Shown: piece by piece, positions 20,443-31,546 of the stretch
Numbering within the stretch: the first letter of the stretch is position 1
Layout of the letters: each line of letters starts with the position of its first letter
Source of the DNA: Chinchilla lanigera
Taxonomy: Eukaryota; Chordata; Mammalia; Rodentia; Chinchillidae
Reading direction: 5' to 3'
NCBI RefSeq assembly: GCF_000276665.1
Contig: NW_004955502.1
Span: 3,817,883-3,881,882 of the forward strand
Length of the DNA: 64,000 nt
The notes under the pieces: model-generated
What the model was told of the DNA's origin: nothing
The model's database searches: none
What the model saw: only the letters and a program-made list of their open reading frames with translations
Made by a program: the position numbers and the translations under genes

Positions 20443-20585
20443 TCTTTTTGAGACAGGGTCTCGCTATGCAGTTCAGGCTGGCCTTCAGCTCACTTTGTAA
20501 CCCAGGCTGGCCTCAAACTTGCAACGACCCTCCTGCCTCAGCCTCCAGAGTGCTGGGAAAAAAGGCATGCACCACCACACCCAGC
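20443..20585 (-). mobile_element. B1-type SINE (long form)
   Basis: The reverse complement shows CTGGGTGTGGTGGTGCATGC, the CCTGAGGCAGGAGGGTCGTT block, two related segments (GCCAGCCTGGGTTACAAAGT and GCCAGCCTGAACTGCATAGC) and GAGACCCTGTCTC. The duplicated middle makes it longer than a simple B1 monomer. Confidence 0.85.
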
Positions 20586-20889
20586 GTAAGGTAATATAAA
20601 AAGTACCATTTATGCATTAAGTATAAGCTATTGAAGTCCACACAAATGTAGGTGTGGATGGAGGAAGCCATCGCTGTGGCTTTTGCAATTATTCCCAACA
20701 CTTTTCTCCTGCTGTCAGGACTATAGCCCATATGGCACCTTCATGAGAATTAGATAAAGGTCCCTTTCTGTGAAACTTATCCCAAACTAGGATATCTAGC
20801 TCAATAAGTAGAATGAGAGCTAGATTTCAGCCCCATCTTTCATAATCAGATACCCCTACAAACTACAATCTGCAAAACTACAATGTATC

Positions 20890-21225
20890 CTGCCTAAATT
20901 CTGAAATTTTAATCCTGAATATGACAGTATCAGGAGATAGAGCCTTTCAGAGGTGATTAAGTCATGAAGACAGAGCCCTAAAGAATGGGATCAGTGCCCT
21001 TGGAAAAGGGACCCCACCCCCACCCCAGAAAGCTCCTCCTTCCTCTTTCCATCCTGAGAGGATGCAAGGAAAAGAACAGTGATCTACAACCCTGAAGAGG
21101 ATCTGCACCAGAGCACGCACCCTAGTCTTGGACTTCCAGCCTTCAAAACTGTGAGAAAACATTTATGTTGTTTGTAAGCCCTCCAGCTGTGCTACAGCAG
21201 CCTGAACTGACTGCAGAACCGTGCA
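20890..21225 (+). mobile_element. MLT1-type MaLR LTR
   Basis: The order GAGGTGATTAAGTCATGAAG, CAGAGCCCTAAAGAATGGGA, CAGTGCCCTTGGAAAAGGGA, TCTTGGACTTCCAGCCTTCA, AACTGTGAGAAAACATTTAT, CAGCAGCCTGAACTGACT follows a MaLR LTR from body to 3' end. It is diverged but nearly complete over its 3' two thirds. Confidence 0.65.
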
Positions 21226-22719
21226 TGAGTCCAAGGGGCTCCTCTTTCTCTTCCTACAGCTTCAGTTCATATGCCCCCTTCTAAGAAAGAACAGCAAAAC
21301 ACCCTTCCTTGTGTTTTCATATATCCTAAGTTGTTCAAAATACTTGGCAAACACTGTCTCAGATTAATGAAATATTTTCAAGGTAGGAGAAGGCCGATAT
21401 AATTCTTTTTGATGATCATTTTAAAGAATCAGGTAGGTGAATAATTTTGCTTAATAATTTTTAGCAGAAACAAAAAAAAGCCATAAACTGTATAAATTTG
21501 TCACACAAGTGTGTGGCTTTGGTCTGTCCCTCCCAGGTGCCCCTTCACCTTCTTGTCTACCTGAAAGAGGATTTCCTCAGCCTATTCCCAAAGAGTGAGG
21601 AGCCCAATAATTATAATAATCACAATATCTAATTATCAGTGATCAGTCTGGAGGACACTTGCACATGCTGACAGGAAGCTCTCTCCCTCAGAAAACAAGT
21701 TACATGGAAGAACTGCCTTAAGGAAACCAGAGAGCAGGGAGGATATTTAGACTTGGGTAGGTGCCTGGGTTTCTGATACCACAGTGGAAGGTTATCCCTT
21801 CACACGCTTAAGTACAGGGGCTTCTCCTCTGTGTGATGTACTTGTGATCACATAGAACATGAATAGAGAAGTTGGAAGCATAAATGAGATTTCTTAAAAC
21901 CATTCAGACAAGTTGAAGATGGTCCATAAAGGTAATGTATATCTCTTTGCTCTCTACATGCATACATAGAGTAGGGCATAAAAGTCATGACTATAAGCTA
22001 TACATAATTAGAGTTCTCAGCAGAAAAACCTATTCTATTGTACAGCTGTTCAGCAAGATACTATTAAACTAATTTATCTCTTGGGAAATCTATTTTCACA
22101 AATAAGGTTTGTTTAAAATAAAGACAAATTTGCTAAAATACATAAGTCACGTAATATTACCTTTCCATTTATTTACGTAGAAAATCACCTCTCTTTAAAA
22201 TTGGTGGTAGAGCTTCTAAGTTTATGTGAAATTTTACTAAATATTATATCTACATTTATCTAATAATTATTGTAACCAGCTTTGGGACAACTTTAAAGCT
22301 CAAACCCAAAGTAAAGGCAAAATAATAAACAAAACTCCAAAACCTTAGACTTAATTTTGTATTGATGGTGACTATTGATAATACAGGAAAGAAAGGAAGA
22401 AAGAACAGTCTTCTGTTGTAGAATGGATAGTTAGTTTTACAATTAAACAGAAGTTCATCCAGTCACATAAAATTAAGAATCCAGGCAGATCAATGTAGTA
22501 AATCCAAGATTTTCATCATGGTTGAACTCAAGATTTTCAGCACTTTAAACACGGAGACAAAATATTATTAACAATCTATGTTGTACAAATTAAATCTATA
22601 TAAACAAAAACCAAGCCATCTGGCTTCCTGTTCAAACTTGAATCTGAATTCAAACTATAAGAATTTGGTTGTGGTCAAATGAAGTTCTTTTGTGAAACAC
22701 TCACAGAATCCTACAGCCC

Positions 22720-23523
22720 TACAGAACAGTAAATACAAACTTTATTTTCATATACTCTGCTGTACTCAGACAATGTTTTCTTAGCATTTTGAAAAATTAC
22801 TTAAGTAGAGCTTCTTACACAATTGTTTAACGTGGTACAAACTGTAATTCCATCCCCACTTTGAAATGAAACCGCCTATGTACTTTTGTATTCTTGTTAT
22901 CACTGCAGACTGCATGTTTCAGAACAAACACAGCTTTCTTCGGATCACTATGCATTCTAATCCACTGCCAACTTTACAGGACTTTTCCACGTATACAGAG
23001 ACAGATCTGCAAACAGTCACATAACAACAACAAAAAACTTCTGAAAACAACTTTTTACCTCAGATCAGTTTTTGTCATCAAGAATTGCAAATCAAGATAC
23101 ATTTACAGTCAAAAGCTATTAAAAGCCTTTCAGAACACATTTGTTGGACTGATGGTCGTAAGATTTTCAGTTCTGATACCAACTCCCCAAGGTTTTTGGG
23201 GAATGAGCTTACATGTTTCCCCTCCATAGTAAAATAGGAGCCCTCCTCATACCACATTAAGGAGCATCTTGGTTGTTCCAGTCAAGGATTCTGAGGCATC
23301 AGACAAAGTCACAATAAGCTGGTGATTTTCAAGGGTTGTCACCATCCACACTCTGTAGAATTTGTAGCCACTAGCAAAAGGTTGCCGAGTTCTTACAGCC
23401 CTTGTCAGATTAGTCAGGACGCTACAAATGTCCAAATCCAGCCTCCAAGATGCTCTTTGCAATAACACTTCGAAATGAGTTGATTGCCAAGTCAGCCTAT
23501 TAAATGGAATGCGCATGGACAAG
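22720..23523 (-). other. Unassigned 3'-UTR-like segment with short ORF (low support)
   Basis: On the minus strand a 91-codon frame (23522-23247, starting MSMRIPFNRL and ending KMLLNVV) is followed by about 500 bases of AT-rich sequence and a canonical AATAAA near 22745. The sequence looks less decayed than surrounding intron and matches no repeat I know. I do not recognise the peptide. No A-tail, target-site duplication or splice acceptor is convincing. It could be an old retrocopy, a small nested transcript or chance. Confidence 0.2.
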
Positions 23524-23758
23524 AGGAACTAACGTTGCTTAAATCAGAACAGATCCTGACTTCCTTACCTTCACATTAGGAAGCATAGTAGCTTTTTTGT
23601 TTTGTTTTTATCAGGGGGTACTAAAATTTGCTCAACAGCAGCAGGCCCTCCTCAGCCCCCCACTCCACAGGGAGTTAACCGTCACATTCCAGCCCTGTCA
23701 TCAGAACAATGAAAGGTGAATGTTGCTCAAAACAGCTTGGGACCACGGATGATGATGT

Positions 23759-23776
23759 CATTCCTTCCTTATATGG
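23759..23776. promoter_or_regulatory. Candidate MCAT + CArG (SRF) site pair
   Basis: CATTCCT (23759-23765), a TEAD/M-CAT consensus, is followed directly by CCTTATATGG (23767-23776), a perfect CC(A/T)6GG serum-response-factor box. The following 150 bases are G-rich and unlike the AT-rich intron. FILIP1 is expressed in muscle, so an intronic muscle enhancer is plausible but unproven; short motifs also occur by chance. Confidence 0.35.
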
Positions 23777-24859
23777 CTCATTATTGTGCAGATTTACTTT
23801 GGTCTGTGAGAAGGGGTGGAGCTGGGCTGGACTGGGAGGGGAGGCAGCTCTGCAGAAACCCAACAAGTGAGGGGGACTTCGGCTTCGCACTGAGGGAAAT
23901 GCACTGGGAGGGGGCGAAGTTGGGGAGGAAGAATGAGATAAAGAAAAGATATGCATAAGATGTCAAATGGGCCTCATTCTTGATTTTTCAAACTAGCTAA
24001 ACTCTACGATTCAATTCAACACACGCCGGAATTTACCAGAGCCTCCACAATTCAACCAATGGGACAGAGTACACGTTCCAACCGAAGTGCCTGCTAATTT
24101 ACATATTTCTGAATGAAAACACCACAGTGTGGGCTACAGAATGCCAAGATCCCTTTAGTTTAAAGATCATTGAATTTTTTTTACCTGCATGTTTCTCCTA
24201 AAAGTGATTGTAAATACAAAACTACTATCCACACAAAAGTGAGATTTCAGAACCCTGTCATCATTCACACAAAATGCTCCCAAAATCTCCCAGCTCCTTC
24301 AAATTAGTTTTCCTCCCTTCTCCCTTGTCCTTTTCTTCCTGTCTTTTCTCTTTTCTTCCCTCTTTCCTGCATGACTTCTTGAGTGCTAAATATAGTCCAA
24401 AAGTCATTAGATAACTTGAAATCTCCAGTGTAATTTTTTCTAGCCCATCTGCATAGAATGTCTGACACTTATGTTGTGAAATTCCATTTCAATTACAACA
24501 TTTAAAAAATAGTATCAGATGAATCGGGCAAGTTAGTTTTAAGGTTAGCAGAATTAAATGTTTGAGAGCTTTTTAAAGCCCTCAGACTTATTTTATATTG
24601 CATAAATATAAACCATTTTGTTATGGCATAAAAAGAATATGATGAAAAAAAGTTGGAGATGACTGCTTATTTACATCCTTAATGTTCAAGCACGCTTTCA
24701 GCCTCAAGAAGATGTCTAGTTTCTTAACAGCCCAGCTGCGTAATAGATGACTAAATCATGTTGCTCGGAGAGGGTGTCTGAGGGTCGAGGACTTGCTCTG
24801 CAGATACCTTCCTGAACTCAGTGGCCTCAGAGGCTGTGGACAAGGAGAAACCATTCATG

Positions 24860-24985
24860 CAAAGCACTGAGGCTGAGCCACCAGACAGGGTGAAGCAAGC
24901 ACAAAGGCCCCTGAGGTGGGAAGGAGTGTCGGAGGTTTGAGGGGCCAAAAGAAAGCCTGTATGATCAGAGCGGAGGGCAAAGGAC
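24860..24985 (+). mobile_element. Unclassified ancient interspersed repeat
   Basis: CACAAAGGCCCCTGAGGTGG GAAGGAGTGTCGG resembles a common mammal-wide repeat with GTGCAAAGGCCCTGAGG. I cannot name the family safely. A related-looking stretch lies at about 48300-48550. Confidence 0.35.
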
Positions 24986-25086
24986 AAGACACCTGAGGTC
25001 CATTTGAATGATCAACAGGGGGAGTTGTTTAACACATGACAAGTCCTTATCAGAAATATGTGCTCTGAAGGCAGATACAGGGTTTC

Positions 25087-25252
25087 TTTCTTCTTCTTTT
25101 TTTTTTTTTTTCTGTAGTCTTTTTTTCTTTTCTTTAGTCTCACTATGCAGTTCAGACTGGCCTTGAGCTCACTTTGTAGCCCAAGCTAGTCTCGAACTCG
25201 CAACAATCCTCTTGCCTCAGCCTCCAAAATGCTGGGAACACCACCACACCCA
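25087..25252 (-). mobile_element. B1-type SINE (long form) with perfect target-site duplication
   Basis: The reverse complement has CTGGGTGTGGTGGTGTTCCC, AGCATTTTGGAGGCTGAGGC, two related segments around GAGCTCAAGGCCAGTCTGAA and a long pyrimidine-rich tail. GCAGATACAGGGTTTC flanks it at 25071-25086 and 25253-25268 (16/16). Confidence 0.9.
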
Positions 25253-25509
25253 GCAGATACAGGGTTTCAGTATGCTCTAGAGGGTTTTCTGACACAGGAA
25301 GGAATCATTTATTTCACAGTAGGTAGTACCTTCATTCCTGCATAAATGGGACATAAGAACTTAGTAAGCCAACAGCCTAACGTCTTTAGGAACACAGCTG
25401 TAGGTCTAGGCCTCCACTCGGTCCTTTCTCCCCAACAAAGAACCATCCCTCAACCCCTACAAAGGACCACCTTTAACCCAACTAGAAAGCTAACTCACCC
25501 TGAAGCTAG

Positions 25510-25830
25510 GATAGTAGTTCCCTCCTTTTCCAGAATTTCGCTTTCTGTAGTTTCATTTACCTATGGTTAATTTGCAGTTTGAAAATATTAAGTTGAAAAT
25601 GACAGAAATAAAAAATTCATAAGTTTTAAATAACTTTTATTATACTATGTTGTTATATTTTTCTATTTCAGTGTTCTCACTGGTAATATTTTAATGTGCC
25701 TAATCTGTACATAAAACTTTCTTAAGTGTCTGTTTGTAAAGAAAAGCACAGATAGGGTTTAGCATCACAGTCCGGTGTGTCCGCTGGGTCCTCAGGACAC
25801 ATCTCTGGTGGGTAAGGGGGCCTCATTATT
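25510..25830 (+). mobile_element. Tigger (pogo-like) DNA transposon remnant
   Basis: TTTCATTTACCTATGGTTAA, GAAATAAAAAATTCATAAGT, TTTAAATAACTTTTATTATA, GTGCCTAATCTGTACATAAA and a terminal GGTGGGTAAGGGGGCCTCAT match the known order of short Tigger-derived elements (ends resembling ...GATAAGGGGG...). It is a non-autonomous internal deletion with no transposase frame. Confidence 0.7.
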
Positions 25831-27309
25831 GCTGCATCTGCCTGATGGAACCCTTCATGCAAGGAATTTGGGGGCATATCTACAGGGCAGAGGGCTAAAA
25901 CTTCAGCAAGTTACAAGGACCCCTTCAAATAACTATATGTGAGGCAAAATGCAACTGGAGATTTGTTTTCTTATGACCTATCACTTGCCATGAGCTACAA
26001 ATATCTTCCAATAAGATCTGACCACTGGAATTAGACAAGTTGACTTGGCCCCATTTACCACAAGATGGTCAGGAGTTAGATTTTATTCTAATGGTTCTGA
26101 TTTATCTGATTAGTATATAGAGAATGCATTTCAAAGCAAAGGGGACAAGAATGTAATGAGATGGTGATAGCCCACATAATGTGAAGGCAGACCAGAGAAC
26201 GCCTTGCCTTGGCCTGAGGCAGCACCAACTGTAACCTGGAAGCAGAATCAATACAACTTACTAGAAATTATATTTGGAAGGTTGAGAGAGAAAAAAGAAT
26301 TAAAGATTTCTAGGATTTTAGTTCAAGTGACTAAATGGAAACAGTGCTAACTGAAAAGCCAAACTATGAGGTATAGATCTGTAGGAAGCAACCCAAAGTT
26401 CCACTTTGGACACATTAAGTGTGAGAAGCTAGTACTAAACATCCAAATGGGCTGACCAAGTATCGACATTTACTTGATTATAATTTAGTTAATAAATTAG
26501 ATATTTTTATTGAAGAAACATTAGTAGTTTTATTTTTCCATGAATCACATATAAATAGAAGATTTTCCTCCTTACACTTTTTACTACATAGCAACTGAAA
26601 TGTGTATTCCAATGTGATATAATAAGTATTATTGTGATTAAGGGCCCCCAAGCTGAGTCCTAGGATCTTTGTGGGTTGGAGACCTAAAACAGTCATAATT
26701 TCTTAGAGCAGTGTATCTTAGCAACAAGGTAGCCATGTGGTTGTCACTGAGTGTCATGACTTGATCAAGTGACTCAAAACCAAGTCTCAGAACTGCGCCT
26801 TATTCAAATAGGCTGAATATCTATCAGAAAGCCCTAGCTTAGCATATAGCGAGGTGGGAAGTTTCTCAGTGTGTGGGTGGTCACTGGGTGTGCCAATCCC
26901 ATCTACATTCATTTCAGGAGACAGTGGTGGCACAGTGGAGCTGTGCTCCAGAGGTTTGAAGAGTGCGTGTGCTGAGGGTAGAGGAAGCAATCAGGAATAC
27001 TACCATTCAATGGATTTGCCCTGGAGTTCTTCAGTTGGGAATGGGTGTGTTCTTCCAGGATCTCCCCCTGAGGGCTGAGGGATGGTGAATTAAGTCTGGT
27101 CAGTAGTTCTGCACACAGTTATGCCTCCTTTCTTGGGAAAGCCATCAACTAGAACTAGAACATCATCTAGTATTTTACAGATTCCAGGAAAAGTAAGAAA
27201 TCTGAGAGCACTGGAAAGCATGGACAAATTAGAATGAATTGGAGGGAAGGATAGTAAGAGTAAATAAAAACTGAAATAAGAACAATTCCCTGATTAGAAT
27301 GTAGGATTT

Positions 27310-27445
27310 GGAACTGGGCATGGTGGTGCATGCTTGTAATTCTTGCTGTCAGGAGGCTGAGGCAGGAAGATTGCTGTGCTATAGAGAGCAGCCAGGACTA
27401 CATAGTGAGTTCAAAGCATCCTGGACTACCCTGTCTGAAAAAAGA
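27310..27445 (+). mobile_element. B1-type SINE
   Basis: ACTGGGCATGGTGGTGCATG, GGAGGCTGAGGCAGGAAGAT, GACTACATAGTGAGTTCAAA and an AAAGAAAACAAGAAAAAGAA tail give a complete but diverged B1 copy in plus orientation. Confidence 0.82.
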
Positions 27446-28877
27446 AAACAAGAAAAAGAAGGAGTGTAGGGTTTGGTGACATTCTAATCAATGATGGAGA
27501 CTGAATAGACCACGGTGCTCCTCACTTCTATTAGAGGGAGCTACTGCACGCATATGCAGAGCAGCCATAGCCCATTTCCAATTTCTTCTGAGCTTCAGAT
27601 CAGATGCATGCACTTCCTTAAGCATTTAAGAATAAAATAAATAGAAGCAACTCTCTGTGAACACTTACAGGATGTTAGGCACTATGCAGAAAATATAAAG
27701 AAAATCCTAAGGCACGATGTGTCTGAATTTAAGAGGAATGAGTTAAGACCAAACAAAGTTGACCTCTGGTTTAGCTGCAGCTCAAGCTCACATTCAGCCC
27801 CTGAATATTATTTGAATAGTTTCTTGGCTAAGAGTTTGCATCAAGAGCTGAATATGTTATGCACTGAGCATGAAAGACTCAACCTTTGATTAATCTTTTC
27901 TGTTCAAACTTTTCACCACCACCAAGTCCTTTCCAAACACAAGTATTCTTGGAAAAAGAGTGCACATGAGTTCAAGGAGCCAGAGAAGAACAACCTCCAG
28001 ACACTGAAAGCACCACCTTCTCACTTTCCAGCCTCCCCTCTGGAGTCCAGGATTTGCAATGCTAATCTGAGTACCTTCTTCCCCTCTGGAAAAAAAGTAA
28101 AAATTTAAAAGTAATGTAGTTCTTCACTCTGGTGCAACTCATTTTTCCGGCACTTCCCTTTCTTAACCATCTCTTGCTGAATGACTTTGTGCAAAAACAT
28201 TTATCTGGTATTTATTGTGGTGATAAACAGCTGCCAACTGAGAGCAGCATTCCCAGAGTCTTTCATTCCAGTGAATAATTCACTTACTGCTTTTCAATAT
28301 ATTGTTTCATCCACAGTGCTGAAATAATCCATTAACTCAATTCAAAACTCAACCCAACTATTTTGAATTTGAGGTCAAAACTTCCCACTCAGTTGTTGGA
28401 AATTTTCACCTTTAAACTGGTTTCTATTGAAATTCAGATTCATTGGTTCTAGAATTCATACATCTCACTAATCTTCAAGTCATTAAAGAATATAAAAACT
28501 ATAGGAGGCTTTGGTCTTGCATTTTCTGACATAAAAATGTCTATCAGAATTGAGCACATGTCTGGCATTACAGTTGACTGACTTACAATGATAGTTCAGT
28601 GTATTCGTAGACTAGAAATCATTAAAAGATCTGTCACTGCCAGGCACAAGTCCTTCACTGGCTGTATCACATGTGTGGACTCCGAGGTTATGCTGGCCGT
28701 ATCGTTATTTCCTGATGATTTCCACTTGTGTTTCTTAAAACTTAGCTCTAGCTCCTGAGGGCTGTCTGATTACAGTAAAAAATAGGCTTGAATTTTCATT
28801 TGTATATATTTACTGTATCACTCGCAATCAAATTTTTTTACCCAAAAATTATAGGGTATACCTATTTGGGACTTTCT

Positions 28878-29053
28878 TTTTTTTTTTTTTTATTTTAAGG
28901 ATAAAAGGATGGAAACATTAACAGACATACAACATTTTACAACATATCACAAGCACAATACAGACAATACAGAGTTACAAACAAAGTGGTAGGGAATTAA
29001 CAATGGTGGTTGTATTACATATTGATATCTTCAATTACATATTGATATCTTCA
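28878..29053 (-). mobile_element. Short 5'-truncated L1 insertion
   Basis: Read on minus, the sequence is the L1 3' end (GAAGATATCAATATGTAATA, then CTACCACTTTGTTTGTAACT, ending with an A tail). It is homologous to 57130-57290 of the larger L1 here. TTGGGACTTTCT at 28866-28877 and 29054-29065 is a 12-bp target-site duplication. The element's first 20 bases (ATTACATATTGATATCTTCA on plus) are tandemly doubled at 29013-29052. Confidence 0.85.
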
Positions 29054-29765
29054 TTGGGACTTTCTAACTGTATGAATTTAGATCTGGAAGCTACTAAATA
29101 GAATAACAAACATCAGTGAAAAGCACATGCCCTCAAACTCCTTAATTTTGTAGACTTATAGCTTTTCAAGTTAGTTTTTTTTTTCTCATTTTAAGAAGTT
29201 TGTTTTGTGCAGCTGTTGGAAAAAGAAAGTTATTCTCCAAGTTATTCTAATAAGTCAGTCCAAGCTGTGTTTTAATCTTTTATTCTTTTCAAGATATAAA
29301 ATAGCTCCTGTCACTTCTTTTTAACATATTAACTTTTTGAATATAAGAAGTTATACAAATACTGCAGCAAATTTATGACCTCAGCAAAATTACTACAGCC
29401 ATTTTTCTTCCAAAGGATGCTTATCATTTCCACATATTTTACTTCTATAAAATTTTATGTGGCTAAAATTCCTAATATTGCTTTTTTTTTAAAAGTCATC
29501 ATTTTCTAGCTATATATTTTATAATTCTGTCTTACTCCTCAAATATAATTTTTTTTACTATATAGGGTTTATCTGTCCTTTGGAAACTTCCCCTGACACA
29601 AACCAAAACTGTTCTATAATGGTTCTCCTAAAATAATAGAAAGCAGATCAGGCCAGAGGAAAATGACTCCCACTAGAATATGGTCAGTTGTTCCTGCATC
29701 CTAGAATGCGATGTTTCCACTGCTCCCCTTTTTGCTTTCTCTACGTAGACTTGATCGTTTTTTAA

Positions 29766-29915
29766 CCAGGTGTGGTGATGCATGCCTGTAATCCCAGCAC
29801 TTGGGAGGCTGAGGCAGGAGGGTTGCCATGAATTCAAGGCCTGGGTTACATAGTGAGCTCAAGGCCAGCCTGAATTGCATAGTGAGGTCCTACCTCAAAA
29901 CAACAAGAGCAATAC
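29766..29915 (+). mobile_element. B1-type SINE (long form)
   Basis: CCAGGTGTGGTGATGCATGC, CTGTAATCCCAGCACTTGGG, AGGCTGAGGCAGGAGGGTTG, then the duplicated GAATTCAAGGCCTGGGTTAC and GAGCTCAAGGCCAGCCTGAA blocks and an AACAACAAGAG tail. A short reverse-oriented B1 fragment follows at about 29930-29985. Confidence 0.88.
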
Positions 29916-30067
29916 CTAGATCCTTCATATTCTTTTTTTTGTTTGTTTTGCTTTTTGATGCAGGGTTTCACTGTACAGACTGCCCAGTAATCATTCATAT
30001 TCTTAGGTTTATTCCAGATAATTTACATCTAATACAATTTGTATTATTTTACTGTTTTGAGTATTTG

Positions 30068-30089
30068 AATACTCAAATATTTGAGTATT
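30068..30089. repeat. Perfect 22-bp palindrome
   Basis: The half-site AATACTCAAAT is followed directly by its reverse complement. A further GAGTATTTG copy just upstream (30060-30067) and ATTGAGT repeats downstream make the locus a small cluster of related inverted and direct motifs. Confidence 0.95.
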
Positions 30090-30424
30090 GTTATTGAGTT
30101 TTGAATATTGAGTCTATGCAGATTTGTTCCTTGACACTCATTTTATTGAATTCTCTAAACGCTTGTGTAGGTTTTTAGTTTTCTTGAGTCTACCTACAAT
30201 TAAATGAAAAACAATTAACTGCAAACAGCAAGAGTTTACTTTTCCAATACTTTGCATTGTTTCTAGAATGGCTGTTTGAGAAAGTATAAATTATGACTCA
30301 GTGAAGTTTACATCATTTACCCCCCAGTGTCTAATAAACAAGGGAGCAGAAAAAATGATCACTTTTGGAAGTGATGTGCCTTGCAGAAGAGACTGTATAT
30401 TTACTATCTAATGAACACACTCAG

Positions 30425-30535
30425 TTGTCCCATCCGCAGAAGAAAGAACAAGAGCAGAGAAGCTAGATAACTTATCCAAGGTCATAGACCAACAAATAGC
30501 AGAGTCTAGATTTGAATTTACAGCTGTCTGAGTTC
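30425..30535 (-). mobile_element. MIR SINE
   Basis: GCAGAGAAGCTAGATAACTT ATCCAAGGTCATAGACC, followed by AGCAGAGTCTAGATTTGAAT, is the reverse MIR core (AGAGGTTAAGTAACTTGCCC AAGGTCACACAGC ... GGCAGAGC). Confidence 0.75.
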
Positions 30536-30744
30536 AAATAAAACACAGAACACTGACAGGAGGACTGTCTCTGTGCTGCAGATTCTGAGGGGGGTTGGCC
30601 TCATGTAGCTACAACAACCCAGGGCAGGAGCAGAGTGAAGGTCCCAAGGCATTTGTAAGCTGCCATCAGTATTTTGGAACCAGCCACAATAGCCACACTA
30701 TTCCACCTTAGCACATGTATGGATTATTCTACTAATGAAGGAGC

Positions 30745-31127
30745 GTTACAGTTTAGATCTGAAGTGCCCCCAAAAGCTTCATGTGTGTGGAAGGTGATCG
30801 GATCATGGGAGCGCTATATTCATTGGAAGAGTCACCCACTGATGAGCTCAGTAGCTGCATATGCTGTGAGGAGGCAGGGTCTGGTTGGAGGTGGGTCACT
30901 GCGGGGGGGTGACATAGAAGGGTACGTTCTTGTCCCCAGCTTTTCCCTCTTCTCTCTGCTTCCTGACTGCTACACAATGAGCAGCTGTCCTCCATCCTCC
31001 ACCATGCTGCTTCTACCTTGGAATCCAGCCCACCATGGACTAAAACCATTAAGACAAATAAACCTCTCCTTCTTTAAGTTGTGGGTGCCAATTGTTTTGT
31101 CTCAGAACACCAAAATGTGACTAAGAC
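30745..31127 (+). mobile_element. MaLR-type LTR (near full length)
   Basis: Starts GCGTTACAGTTTAGATCTGA, contains GGAAGGTGATCGGATCATGG, CTGCTTCCTGACTGCTACAC, CACCATGGACTAAAACCATT and AATAAACCTCTCC, and ends CAAAATGTGACTAAGACA. It is the best-preserved plus-strand relative of the LTR at 1427-1827. Confidence 0.75.
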
Positions 31128-31527
31128 AAGGGAGTACTAATTGCAGGCCTGAAACTCATTTGTAAAATATAATTTTCTTAATTTTTCTATATCTTTTATG
31201 CATAATTCCTATTAAGAGCTCTCATCTACCAGGAGACAGAAAACTCTGGCATAGTTAATTCTGGCTAAGCGCATTCAAGTTTATGATGGCACACAGGCCC
31301 ACAGATCCCCAGGCACAGGCTTGGCCCCCTCCGTATGGAGGTTAAAGAATTTCTCCTGAGATGTTGATTTGTACTTAAATAAACAACAAAAAATGAACTT
31401 ACACTTGGAAGGCTTGCTGCAATATTATATGATGATGTCATTATTTATAGAGTCCTTGCTGAGCCTACAAAATCCAAAGTCTTTACAGTCTGTATTTACA
31501 GTGATAGCTGCCCTCCCCCACATCATT

Positions 31528-31546
31528 TACACACACACACACACAT
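31528..31546. repeat. (CA)n microsatellite
   Basis: A short, nearly pure CA run within otherwise unremarkable intron. Confidence 0.9.

Noticed and set aside
30674..31120. 148-codon plus ORF and overlapping minus ORF
   Set aside because: Almost entirely inside a MaLR-type LTR; not a gene.
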